A DNA stretch of 64,000 bases from Nocardioides cavernae (lineage in GTDB: Bacteria; Actinomycetota; Actinomycetes; Propionibacteriales; Nocardioidaceae). Where the stretch lies: NCBI RefSeq assembly GCF_013410035.1, contig NZ_JACCBW010000002.1:1427913-1491912 (forward strand), written 5' to 3'. Position numbers and translations under genes: made by a program. The notes under the pieces were generated by a model that was given only the letters and a program-made list of their open reading frames with translations, had not been told where the DNA came from and did not search any database. Below are positions 34,949 through 42,935 of this stretch, one piece after another (positions within the stretch are counted from its first letter, which is position 1; each line of letters begins with the position of its first letter).

Positions 34949-36823
34949 GTGAGCCTCAAGAACGCGCCCCAGCCTGGCTCGACCGACCCGTCGATCATCC
35001 GCAACTTCTGCATCATCGCGCACATCGACCACGGCAAGTCGACCCTGGCCGACCGCATGCTGCAGCTCACCGGCGTGGTGGACGAGCGGGCGTCGCGGGC
35101 GCAGTACCTCGACCGGATGGACATCGAGCGCGAGCGCGGCATCACCATCAAGTCGCAGGCCGTGCGGATGCCGTGGACCGTCCCGGACGGCAACGCCGAG
35201 GGCGCCGAGCCCGGCACCTACGTCCTCAACATGATCGACACCCCGGGCCACGTCGACTTCACCTACGAGGTCTCGCGCTCGCTCGAGGCCTGCGAGGCGG
35301 CGATCCTGCTGGTCGACGCCGCCCAGGGCATCGAGGCCCAGACGCTGGCCAACCTCTACCTCGCGATGGCCGCCGACCTCCACATCATCCCCGTGCTCAA
35401 CAAGATCGACCTCCCGAGCGCCAACGTCGAGAAGTACGCCGCCGAGCTCGCCGGCCTGGTCGGGTGCGAGCCCGAGGAGGTGCTGCTGACCAGCGCCAAG
35501 ACCGGCGTGGGCGTCGAGTCGCTGCTCAACGAGATCGTGAAGCAGACCCCGCCGCCGGTGGGCGACGCGGACGCCCCGGCCCGCGCCCTCATCTTCGACT
35601 CGGTCTACGACACCTACCGGGGCGTGGTGACCTACGTCCGCGTCGTCGACGGCAAGCTGAGCCACCGCGACCGGATCAAGATGATGTCGACCAACGCCGT
35701 GCACGAGATGCTCGAGGTCGGCGTGATCAGCCCGGAGCCCGTCAAGGCCGGGGAGATCGGCGTCGGCGAGGTCGGCTATCTGATCACCGGAGTGAAGGAC
35801 GTGCGCCAGTCGCGGGTGGGCGACACCGTGACCTCCCAGCACCACGGCGCCACGGAGTCGCTCGGCGGCTACAAGCACCCCAACCCGATGGTCTACGCCG
35901 GCCTCTACCCGATCGACGGCGACGACTACCCGACGCTGCGCGACGCGCTGGAGAAGCTGCAGCTCAACGACGCCGCGCTGACCTACGAGCCCGAGACCTC
36001 CGGCGCGCTCGGCTTCGGCTTCCGCTGCGGGTTCCTCGGCCTGCTCCACATGGAGATCACCCGCGACCGGCTCGAGCGCGAGTTCAACCTCGACCTGATC
36101 TCGACCGCGCCCAACGTGGTCTACGAGGTCGCCCTCGACGACGGCACCGAGGTCGAGGTGACCAACCCGAGCGAGTACCCCGACGGCAAGGTCGCCGAGG
36201 TCCGCGAGCCCGTCGTCAAGGCGACGATCCTCGCGCCGTCCGACTACATCGGCACGATCATGGAGCTGTGCCAGCTCAAGCGGGGCAACCTGCAAGGGAT
36301 GGACTACCTCTCCGAGGACCGCGTCGAGATGCGCTACACGCTGCCGATGGGCGAGATCGTGTTCGACTTCTTCGACCAGCTGAAGTCGCGCACCAAGGGT
36401 TATGCCTCGCTCGACTACGAGCGTTCGGGCGAGCAGGCCGCCGACCTGGTGAAGGTCGACATCCTGCTGCAGGGCGAGCCGGTCGACGCGTTCAGCGCGA
36501 TCGTGCACCGCGAGGCGGCCTACTCCTACGGCGTGATGATGGCGGGCAAGCTCAAGGACCTCATCCCGCGCCAGCAGTTCGAGGTGCCGATCCAGGCCGC
36601 CATCGGTGCGCGCGTGATCGCCCGCGAGACCATCCGCGCGATCCGCAAGGACGTCCTCGCCAAGTGCTACGGCGGTGACATCAGCCGCAAGCGCAAGCTG
36701 CTCGAGAAGCAGAAGGCCGGCAAGAAGCGGATGAAGAACATCGGCTCGGTCGAGGTGCCGCCCGAGGCCTTCGTCGCCGCCCTCGCCACGACGCAGCCGG
36801 CGGAGAAGTCCGGCAAGAAGTGA
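34949..36823 (+). CDS. lepA: elongation factor 4 (LepA)
   Basis: 624 residues. Translational GTPase that acts on ribosome assembly and back-translocation. P-loop AHIDHGKST at residues 24-32, [12 protein letters not shown] switch I, DTPGHVDF and NKIDL; the C-terminal LepA domain carries PALEK-like [17 protein letters not shown] start. Its stop overlaps the next start by 4 nt (ATGA region at 36820-36823). hemW, hrcA and dnaJ, its usual neighbours, follow after an 8-kb accessory insertion. Confidence 0.97.
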   Translation: MSLKNAPQPGSTDPSIIRNFCIIAHIDHGKSTLADRMLQLTGVVDERASRAQYLDRMDIERERGITIKSQAVRMPWTVPDGNAEGAEPGTYVLNMIDTPGHVDFTYEVSRSLEACEAAILLVDAAQGIEAQTLANLYLAMAADLHIIPVLNKIDLPSANVEKYAAELAGLVGCEPEEVLLTSAKTGVGVESLLNEIVKQTPPPVGDADAPARALIFDSVYDTYRGVVTYVRVVDGKLSHRDRIKMMSTNAVHEMLEVGVISPEPVKAGEIGVGEVGYLITGVKDVRQSRVGDTVTSQHHGATESLGGYKHPNPMVYAGLYPIDGDDYPTLRDALEKLQLNDAALTYEPETSGALGFGFRCGFLGLLHMEITRDRLEREFNLDLISTAPNVVYEVALDDGTEVEVTNPSEYPDGKVAEVREPVVKATILAPSDYIGTIMELCQLKRGNLQGMDYLSEDRVEMRYTLPMGEIVFDFFDQLKSRTKGYASLDYERSGEQAADLVKVDILLQGEPVDAFSAIVHREAAYSYGVMMAGKLKDLIPRQQFEVPIQAAIGARVIARETIRAIRKDVLAKCYGGDISRKRKLLEKQKAGKKRMKNIGSVEVPPEAFVAALATTQPAEKSGKK

Positions 36824-37320
36824 CCGCTCGGACGGTTCGGTCGGCGGACGTACCCCCGCAGCCGTGGGCCAACGGCGGCGGCACGACGCGTGAGCTGGCC
36901 GTGGCCGACGACGGCGCCTGGCGGGTCAGCCTGGCCGACGTCGACCGCGACGGGCCGTTCTCGACGTTCGCGGGGCGCCTGCGTGTGCTGACCCTCGTCG
37001 AGGGTCCGGTCCTCGACCTGACCGTCGACGGCGAGCCGCACGTCGTGGAGCCGCAGCGACCGTTCGCCTTCCCCGGCGCCGCGACCGTCGTCGCGTCGGT
37101 GCCGGAGGGGCCGGTCCGCGTCCTCAACGTGGTCGTCGACCCTGCCTCGGTCCAGCCGTTCGTCACCGTCCTCGAGCTCGGGCGCTCCTCGTCGCTCCCG
37201 CTCGCGGACGACCAGGCGGCGTACGTCCTGACGGGCGAGCAGGCCGGCAGCCTCGTGGTCGGCCCTGGCGAGGTCGCCGGCCGCTGCACGGTCGCCGTCG
37301 TCACCCTCGAGCGCGACTGA
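36820..37320 (+). CDS. HutD/Ves family protein
   Basis: 166 residues, overlapping lepA by 4 nt. Cupin-like fold; [45 protein letters not shown] and [11 protein letters not shown] are the HutD (Ves) signature. HutD is linked with histidine utilisation in some bacteria, but no hut gene is nearby, and its role is unproven. Co-transcription with lepA looks likely. Confidence 0.82.
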   Translation: MTARTVRSADVPPQPWANGGGTTRELAVADDGAWRVSLADVDRDGPFSTFAGRLRVLTLVEGPVLDLTVDGEPHVVEPQRPFAFPGAATVVASVPEGPVRVLNVVVDPASVQPFVTVLELGRSSSLPLADDQAAYVLTGEQAGSLVVGPGEVAGRCTVAVVTLERD

Positions 37321-37363
37321 CCGGTCGGCGGAACCGCGCGAGCGCCCCGGCCGTCCACCCGGC

Positions 37364-37819
37364 ATGACACCGTCGAGGTCGTGCGCCGTGGTGGTGGTCG
37401 TCGCGGCTGCGCTCCTCTCCGGGTGCGGTGGCCAGGAGTGCGAGAACGGCGCGGACGTCGTCAGGGAGGTGGGCGCCTCGCTCGTCGTCGAGGCGGCCGC
37501 CGGCCCGGACGGCGAGACGGTCCCAGTGGTCGAGCTGTCGCACCTCCGCCTCGACGGCCGGCCGGTCGACCGACGCGGGCTGGTGTCGTCCCCGTACTCG
37601 CACGGGCTGTCCCTGGAGGGCGGTCGTGTCGTGTGCACCGTGCCGTGCGGGTTGTCGGGCACGGCCGGCCGGTGGCGGTTCCGGGTGACCGGGAAGGACG
37701 CGGGCAGCGCGCAGGTGTACGCCCTCGGCGCCCCGAGGACCAGCCCCAACGCGTGCAGCCCGCCACGCGGACGTGTGCCGACGGTGACGCCGCGCCTCGG
37801 GCCCGGGACCGGTTCCTGA
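37364..37819 (+). CDS. small lipoprotein, unknown function
   Basis: 151 residues. Signal sequence with lipobox LLSGC (Cys21), so the protein should be anchored on the outer face of the membrane. Three more cysteines (QECENG, VVCTVPCG) may form disulfides. The mature domain is beta-rich; no family is recognised. It converges on the TIGR03086 gene with a 17-nt gap. Confidence 0.65.
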   Translation: MTPSRSCAVVVVVAAALLSGCGGQECENGADVVREVGASLVVEAAAGPDGETVPVVELSHLRLDGRPVDRRGLVSSPYSHGLSLEGGRVVCTVPCGLSGTAGRWRFRVTGKDAGSAQVYALGAPRTSPNACSPPRGRVPTVTPRLGPGTGS

Positions 37820-37836
37820 GGGGGTGCTGGACGCCG

Positions 37837-38400
37837 TCAGCCGGCAGCCGGCACCCACTCCGGGTCGCGGCCGAGCCGCGCCAGCAGCCGGTCCGACGGC
37901 GAGGCGTCGTCGGGCACCGGCACCGGCCCCGCGCACACGCCCTCGGAGTAGAGCGCGTCTCCCCAGCTGTCCGCGGTCCGGTGGAGGGCGGCCGCCTCGT
38001 CGTCGCTGACCGACCACGCCTGCCCGGTCGCCCGGGCGACGTCGGAGCCGTGGACGACGAGGTCCCAGCCGTAGAAGTCGGCCATCGTGGCGGCGATCGT
38101 CGTGCGCCCGAAGTAGCCGTCGTACTCCCGCTCGGCCACGCCGTCGCGGGACAGCACCTCCGCCACGGCGGCCGCGTGCTCGCGCCACGCGGCGCCCAGG
38201 TCCGCGAGGACCGGTGCGGGACCGGGGGACAGGTCCTGGCGCTCGAGGAAGTCGCGCTCGGTGGCGATCGCGTGCTCGACGACGTCGCGCACGGTCCAGT
38301 CGTCGCACGGGGTGGCGGCGTCCCACCGGCCGTCGGCGGCGTCGAGGATGGCGGCGAAGGCGTCGGCGCGGGCCCTGAAGCGGTCTGCACTCGTGGTCAT
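37837..38400 (-). CDS. TIGR03086 family metal-binding protein (DinB-like)
   Basis: 187 residues. DRFRARADAFAAILDAADGRWDAATPCDDWTVRDVVEHAIATERDFL is the TIGR03086/MDMPI N-terminus; histidines in VVEHAI and DLVVHGSDVARATG are the probable metal ligands. Four-helix bundle, possibly a thiol-dependent transferase. It is divergent from an AraC-family gene 51 nt away, which may regulate it. Confidence 0.82.
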   Translation of the reverse strand: MTTSADRFRARADAFAAILDAADGRWDAATPCDDWTVRDVVEHAIATERDFLERQDLSPGPAPVLADLGAAWREHAAAVAEVLSRDGVAEREYDGYFGRTTIAATMADFYGWDLVVHGSDVARATGQAWSVSDDEAAALHRTADSWGDALYSEGVCAGPVPVPDDASPSDRLLARLGRDPEWVPAAG

Positions 38401-38438
38401 GCCCCGACGATCGCAGGCGCGGTGTCGGTGGCGCTTGT

Positions 38439-38444
38439 GATAAT
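38439..38444 (+). promoter_or_regulatory. -10 box of the AraC-family gene
   Basis: GATAAT, with TG 2 nt upstream in the extended position, stands 7 nt before the ATG at 38452. It is close to the TATAAT consensus and AT-rich for this genome. Confidence 0.55.
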
Positions 38445-38451
38445 CCGACAC

Positions 38452-39294
38452 ATGTCGGAGCAGACCGCACCGCGTCCGGTGGACCCGGTCGACCGGGCCC
38501 ACCTCACGGGCGTCAGCCGGCCGTCCCCACCCATCCACCGCTACGCCCCGAGCGCCCACCTCGTCGACCTGGTCGAGCGCTACTGGATCCCGGTGTGGTC
38601 CCTCGCGGAGCCCTCGACCCAGAGCACGCTCCAGCACCCCGTGTGCCTCGTCGTCGTGAGCGACACCTACGCCCGGCTCTACGGCGTCACCCGCGGCCGC
38701 TCCAGCGTCACGCTCGAGGGCGACGGCTGGGCGGTCGGCACCATGCTCACACCCGGGGCGGGACGCCTGGTCCTCGGACGCCCGGTCGCCGACCTGACCG
38801 ACACGTGGACCGACCTCGACGACCTGCTGCCCGACGGGCGCCTCGTGGAGCAGGTGCGCGCGGCGATGGCGACCGACCCGCACGCGCCGGCCGCCCACCT
38901 CGCCGCCATCGGCGCGGTCGAGGCGTGGCTCGCGACCCACCTGCCCGTCGACGACGCCGGTCTGCTCGTCAACCGGCTGGTCGACTGGCTGCGGGAGCAC
39001 CCGGAGGTCACCCGTGTCGAGGAGGTGGCCCGCGAGCTCGGGATGTCCGAGCGCAGCCTGCAGCGCCTGGTGGAGCAGCGCATCGGCCTCAGTCCCAAGT
39101 GGCTGGTGCAGCGTCGCCGGCTGCACGACGCCGTCGAGGCGCTGAAGTCCGGCACGGTGGCGCTAGCGCAGGTGGCGGCCGAGCTGGGGTACACCGACCA
39201 GGCGCACTTCACCCACGACTTCCGCGCGGTGACCGGCATGACCCCGGGGGAGTACCTCCGCGACCAGCCCGGCGCGATGTCAACCAGCGGTTGA
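38452..39294 (+). CDS. AraC-family regulator with DUF6597-like sensor domain
   Basis: 280 residues. The N-terminal SPPIHRYAPSAHLVDLVERYWIPVWSL and GVTRGRSSVTLEGDGWAVGTMLTPG match DUF6597-type sensor domains. The C-terminal AraC HTH pair is VARELGMSERSLQRLVEQRIGLSPKWLVQRRRL and VAAELGYTDQAHFTHDFRAVTGMTPGEYL. No ribosome-binding site precedes the ATG. It is divergent from the TIGR03086 gene and its effector is unknown. Confidence 0.87.
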   Translation: MSEQTAPRPVDPVDRAHLTGVSRPSPPIHRYAPSAHLVDLVERYWIPVWSLAEPSTQSTLQHPVCLVVVSDTYARLYGVTRGRSSVTLEGDGWAVGTMLTPGAGRLVLGRPVADLTDTWTDLDDLLPDGRLVEQVRAAMATDPHAPAAHLAAIGAVEAWLATHLPVDDAGLLVNRLVDWLREHPEVTRVEEVARELGMSERSLQRLVEQRIGLSPKWLVQRRRLHDAVEALKSGTVALAQVAAELGYTDQAHFTHDFRAVTGMTPGEYLRDQPGAMSTSG

Positions 39295-39325
39295 CGTTTC
39301 GCGCGCGACGCGCGACGGTGGTGCC

Positions 39326-39670
39326 ATGACGAACCTCGTGGGACACCTGCTCGTCGCCCTCGCCGTGACCGTCGTCGTCGGCGCGGTCTCCGGCGGTGGC
39401 TGGGCCTACTTCCTCACCGGCGCCGTCCTGGCCCTCTCGCTGTGGGTGATGCTCTTCGCCGGCTCGTACGCCGGTGCCCCTGCCTCTCGCGGCCGGACCT
39501 CGGCGCGCCAGTACGCCGTCGCAGCGGTCGCGGCCGTCGCGCTGGGCTGGGCGATGTACGTCGTGGGCGGCGGCGCCTCGTGGTGGGCGGTCGGCTTCAT
39601 CATGGCCGGCGCGGTGGTGCCCGCCACCAGCGCCGCCGTCCGCGGCGCGGGTGCCGAGGACCGTGCGTGA
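39326..39670 (+). CDS. small four-helix membrane protein
   Basis: 114 residues with four helices (about 5-24, 26-46, 62-82 and 86-105). No family is recognised. A TTGACG (39291-39296) overlapping the AraC stop could be its -35. It overlaps the start of the next gene, suggesting one transcript. Confidence 0.65.
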   Translation: MTNLVGHLLVALAVTVVVGAVSGGGWAYFLTGAVLALSLWVMLFAGSYAGAPASRGRTSARQYAVAAVAAVALGWAMYVVGGGASWWAVGFIMAGAVVPATSAAVRGAGAEDRA

Positions 39671-40235
39671 CGAGCGGCTGGACGACGTCCGCGCGGCAGC
39701 GACGTCGCTCCACCTCGCCGAGCGCGGGCTCGCCGACGCCGTACGCGCCGCCCGGGCCAACGGGCACAGCTGGGCCGCCGTCGGCGGGGCCCTCGGCACC
39801 TCGCGGCAGAACGCCTTCAAGAGGTTCGGGAGTCCCCGCGACCCGAGGAAGGGGGCCGGCACGCACCCCGCCGAGCGCAGCGGCCCGGTGACCGCCACCA
39901 CCGAGCGCGTCTTCACGCTCGTCGACGGCGGCGCCTACGACGAGCTGCGCGAGCTGTTGCCCGACGACGTCGCCCGGGTCCTGACCCGCGAGGCGGTCCT
40001 CGGCACATGGGCCCAGGTGGTGGCCGAGACCGGCAACCTGGTCCGCTGCGAGGGCACCCGCGTCGAGCCCACCGGGGGCGAGCCCGCGGACGGCCCGGTG
40101 CTGGGCACGGTGGTGGGCGCCACCACCCTCGTCTGCGAGGCGGGGGAGTGGCACGGCCGGGTGGCCGTCGGACACGACGGCATGGTCCTGGGGCTGCTCG
40201 TCGTGCCCCTCGGCGCCGCCGGCCTGCCCTTCTGA
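39663..40235 (+). CDS. HTH plus C-terminal beta-domain protein, unknown function
   Basis: 190 residues from the GTG at 39663 (GAGGA just upstream); an in-frame GTG at 39651 is also possible. Residues of about 8-60 form a helix-turn-helix of the kind LADAVRAARANGHSWAAVGGALGTSRQNAFKRFG, common in actinobacteria. The C-terminal 100 residues (RVFTLVDGGAYDELRELLPDDVARVL, VVAETGNLVRCEG, VVGATTLVCEAGEWHGRVAVG) resemble a DUF3887-type fold. It may be a transcription factor paired with the membrane protein upstream. Confidence 0.6.
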   Translation: MRDERLDDVRAAATSLHLAERGLADAVRAARANGHSWAAVGGALGTSRQNAFKRFGSPRDPRKGAGTHPAERSGPVTATTERVFTLVDGGAYDELRELLPDDVARVLTREAVLGTWAQVVAETGNLVRCEGTRVEPTGGEPADGPVLGTVVGATTLVCEAGEWHGRVAVGHDGMVLGLLVVPLGAAGLPF

Positions 40236-40236
40236 G

Positions 40237-41328
40237 TCAGACGACCTCGCGCACCACGGAGACGTCCGTGACGGTGATGCCGAGTGCTGCCTCGAGGGCG
40301 GCGACCGGTACCTCGAGCTCGGCCTTGCGCGGCCGGCGGGTCCGCGCGAACCAGGTGACCTCGAGCGGACGTCGCCTCGCGGTCCCGGCAGCCCGCCAGA
40401 AGCCGGAGATCCGGCCGTCCACGAGCAGCGGCGGGAGCAGCATGCCGTTGGACTCGTTCCACAACCTCCGGTGGTGCTCCGGGGTGGCGAAGCGGTCGCG
40501 CGCCCTGGAGTCGTAGCCGCACAGCAGTGCGTCGAACTCCGGCAGCAGGCGTACGTCGGGCAGCTCGCGAGGCGGCGGCGCTCCGGGCAGGTCGACGTAC
40601 GCCCGTCCTCGGGGGCCGTCCTCCTCGACGACGTCCAGCCCGTCGAGGCCCTCCTCCACCGCCCTGAGCGGGATCCCGGCCCACCACGCCACGTCCTGCC
40701 GCGACGACGGTCCGTGGGTGCGGAGGTGGTGGCGCACCACGTCGGCGAGCGTCGCCGGACCGGTGCGTTCGAAGGTGCCGTAGACCGGCTTGCCCTGTCC
40801 CTCCCACCTGTCCCCGGAGGCGGGCCGCCGGACCAGGGCCCCGTGGGCGAAGGACAGGTAGCGCCCGGGCCCGTCGGCGGCGGCCTCCAGCGACCCCGGC
40901 GCCCGGCGGGCGAGCCAGTCGTCGACGTGCGCACGCAGCTCGTCGGGGGTGCGCCAGGTGCGTGCGTACGCCTCGATCGAGGTCCACAGCTCGGCGAGGA
41001 GGTCCTCGGAGATCCCCAGCACCCGGGCCCACCGGCCGTGCTGCCCGACCCGCGTCGCCTCGGCGAGCACGGTGTACGCCTCCGGCGAGGCGGTGTGCAC
41101 GGTGCCGCGGATCGTGCTGCCCCGCACGATGTCGCCGGCGGCGTACGCCTCGGTGACCTCGGCGTGCGTCGTGCCGGGGAACCTCGCCCCGAGCCCGATG
41201 AAGGCAGAGCGCGCGGTCTGGGTCTGGAGGTCGCCGATCGCGTGCACGCGGGCGGCGACGGTGCCGGGGTCGTCGGGGAACTGACGGGCCAGCGCCGCCC
41301 CCGCGAGGTCGTCCCAGGTGAGCGCCAC
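40237..41328 (-). CDS. winged-helix DNA-binding domain protein (HTH_42/AlkZ-like)
   Basis: 363 residues. LARQFPDDPGTVAARVHAIGDLQTQTARSAFIGLGAR, IVRGSTIRGTVHTASPEAY, SRQDVAWWAGIPLRAVEEGLDGL and LPEFDALLCGYDSRARD define the HTH_42 (YcaQ/AlkZ) family. AlkZ relatives are DNA glycosylases for crosslinks and bulky lesions, but the Gln-X-Gln catalytic pattern of AlkZ (here LQTQ) is only partly checkable by eye. It ends 1 nt after the convergent gene and starts 2 nt from the XdhC-like gene, probably one operon. Confidence 0.8.
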   Translation of the reverse strand: MALTWDDLAGAALARQFPDDPGTVAARVHAIGDLQTQTARSAFIGLGARFPGTTHAEVTEAYAAGDIVRGSTIRGTVHTASPEAYTVLAEATRVGQHGRWARVLGISEDLLAELWTSIEAYARTWRTPDELRAHVDDWLARRAPGSLEAAADGPGRYLSFAHGALVRRPASGDRWEGQGKPVYGTFERTGPATLADVVRHHLRTHGPSSRQDVAWWAGIPLRAVEEGLDGLDVVEEDGPRGRAYVDLPGAPPPRELPDVRLLPEFDALLCGYDSRARDRFATPEHHRRLWNESNGMLLPPLLVDGRISGFWRAAGTARRRPLEVTWFARTRRPRKAELEVPVAALEAALGITVTDVSVVREVV

Positions 41329-41330
41329 GC

Positions 41331-41795
41331 TCAGCCGCGCGACCGGTCGCGCATCGGCCCGCCCGGACGGCCGTAGGACCCGGCGACGATCTCGGCGACC
41401 ACCGACAGCGCGATCTCACCGGGGCCCTTGCCGCCGAGGTCGTGCCCGGCCGGCACGTGCAGCGCCGACACGTCGACACCCTCCTCCACGAGCTCGTCGA
41501 GCAGGCCTGCCGCACGGCGGCGGCTCGCCATCATCGCGACGTAGGACGCCTGCGACGCGAGGGCTGCTCGCAGGACGGTCGGCGCGTCCGGGGCGTCGTG
41601 GTCGCAGAGCACGACCGCGTCCCCCGGCTGGGGGTCGAGCCCGGGACCACCGTCGTCGTCGGGCTCCACGACGACCGTGCGCCCGACCGCGGAGGCGATG
41701 ACGGCGATCGCGCGGGCGATGGGGTTGTCGCTGAGCACGAGGATCCGCCCGTGCCCGACCGCCTCGTCGGACCAGGGCTGCTGCCGCTGCGTCAT
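41331..41795 (-). CDS. XdhC Rossmann-domain protein
   Basis: 154 residues. Only the C-terminal Rossmann half of XdhC is present: ILVLSDNPIARAIAVIASAVGRTVVVEP, DAVVLCDHDAPDAPTVLRAALASQASYVAMMASRRR, VDVSALHVPAGHDLGGKGPGEIALSVVAEIVA. XdhC loads molybdenum cofactor into xanthine dehydrogenase, yet no such enzyme is in the window. -10 TAGGGT lies 7 nt before the ATG on the minus strand. Confidence 0.82.
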   Translation of the reverse strand: MTQRQQPWSDEAVGHGRILVLSDNPIARAIAVIASAVGRTVVVEPDDDGGPGLDPQPGDAVVLCDHDAPDAPTVLRAALASQASYVAMMASRRRAAGLLDELVEEGVDVSALHVPAGHDLGGKGPGEIALSVVAEIVAGSYGRPGGPMRDRSRG

Positions 41796-41802
41796 GACGC
41801 TC

Positions 41803-41812
41803 ACCCTAGGCT
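41803..41812. promoter_or_regulatory. overlapping divergent -10 boxes
   Basis: In ACCCTAGGCT the minus-strand TAGGGT (41803-41808) and plus-strand TAGGCT (41807-41812) share the TA at 41807-41808. Each lies 7 nt from its start codon (41795 minus, 41820 plus). Confidence 0.6.
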
Positions 41813-41819
41813 CGCGGGC

Positions 41820-42752
41820 GTGGCCGTCACCATCCCTGCAGCCCTGCGGGAGCCGCGCGGTACCGGTACGGGGTGGACCGACTGGCTGGACCGGCTGCCG
41901 CGGCTCGTCGAGGACCTGTTGGCCGGGTGGCACCTCACCCCGACCGCCGAGCCGCTGCACGGCTACGTCTCCCTCGTGGTCCCCGTCGACGACGCGGACG
42001 GGGTGGCCGGGGCGCTCAAGATCGGCTACGACGGCGACGACGAGTCGCTGCACGAGGGGCTCGCCCTCCAGCACTGGGGCGGACGGGGTGCCGTACGCCT
42101 GCGCCGGGCCGACCCGCGACGGCGCGCGCTGCTGCTGGACTGGCTGCCCGGGCCCGACCTGGGCGACGCCTGGGACGTGGAGGCGTGCGAGGCCGTCGGT
42201 GGTCTCTACCCCAGGCTGCACGTGCCCGCGATGCCGCAGCTCGCGACCGTGTCGTCCTCCGTGGAGCGCTGGCTGGCCCAGCTCGACGAGCTGGGCAGGG
42301 ACGTCCCGATCCCGCGCAGGTACGTCGAGCAGGCGCTGTCGCTGGGTCGCGACCTCCTCGCCGACGACGTACCCCCGGTCGTGGTGCACGGCGACCTGCA
42401 CTACGCCAACGTGCTGGCCGACGCCGCGGGGGACTGGCACGCGATCGACCCGAAGCCGATGGCCGGCGACGCGCACTACGAGCCGGCGCCGATGCTGTGG
42501 AACCGGATGGAGGAGCTGGGCGGGCCCCTCGCGGTCGGCTCGGTCCGCGACGGGCTGCGCCGCCGCTTCCACGCGCTCGTCGACGCCGGCGGGCTGGACG
42601 AGGACCGTGCGCGGGACTGGGTCGTCGTCCGGATGGTCGTCAACGCGTCGTGGACCGTGCAGGACGCGCGCGCAGCGGGCCGAGGGCTCGACGCCGACGA
42701 GCGGGACTGGATCACCCGCTGCATCGCGGTGACCAAGGCGGTCCAGGACTAG
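41820..42752 (+). CDS. APH(6)/hydroxyurea-phosphotransferase-like kinase
   Basis: 310 residues, GTG start. The APH_6_hur pattern is clear: WHLTPTAEPLHGYVSLVVPV, GALKIGYDGDDESLHEGLAL, LLLDWLPGPDLGDAWDVEACEAVG, PPVVVHGDLHYANVLADAAGDWHAIDPKPMAGD with catalytic and metal aspartates. Family members phosphorylate streptomycin or hydroxyurea; chromosomal actinobacterial copies often have unknown substrates, so resistance is not implied. It is divergent from the XdhC-like gene. Confidence 0.82.
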   Translation: MAVTIPAALREPRGTGTGWTDWLDRLPRLVEDLLAGWHLTPTAEPLHGYVSLVVPVDDADGVAGALKIGYDGDDESLHEGLALQHWGGRGAVRLRRADPRRRALLLDWLPGPDLGDAWDVEACEAVGGLYPRLHVPAMPQLATVSSSVERWLAQLDELGRDVPIPRRYVEQALSLGRDLLADDVPPVVVHGDLHYANVLADAAGDWHAIDPKPMAGDAHYEPAPMLWNRMEELGGPLAVGSVRDGLRRRFHALVDAGGLDEDRARDWVVVRMVVNASWTVQDARAAGRGLDADERDWITRCIAVTKAVQD

Positions 42753-42832
42753 GCCGGTCCCGGCCGGACCCACCCGGCATGGGCCGAAAGTCGCATCTCG
42801 GGCGACTGGATCGCTCAAATGCGGTGGTTTGC

Positions 42833-42844
42833 TACCGCTCGGTA
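42833..42844. promoter_or_regulatory. candidate FadR-like (TetR) operator before fadD
   Basis: TACCG-CT-CGGTA is a perfect 12-bp dyad, flanked by GTTT and AAAC. It lies 12 nt before the -10-like TAGGTT (42857-42862), where a repressor would block polymerase. TACCG..CGGTA-type sites are known for TetR regulators of fatty-acid degradation (for example PfmR). Confidence 0.45.
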
Positions 42845-42935
42845 AACACCGTGATCTAGGTTACAGCCCAAGTCAGCAGCCCAGCCCCCGCTGTGTGGTG
42901 CGTCGCGCCACGCTCCGAGCATGAGTAGGTAACAG

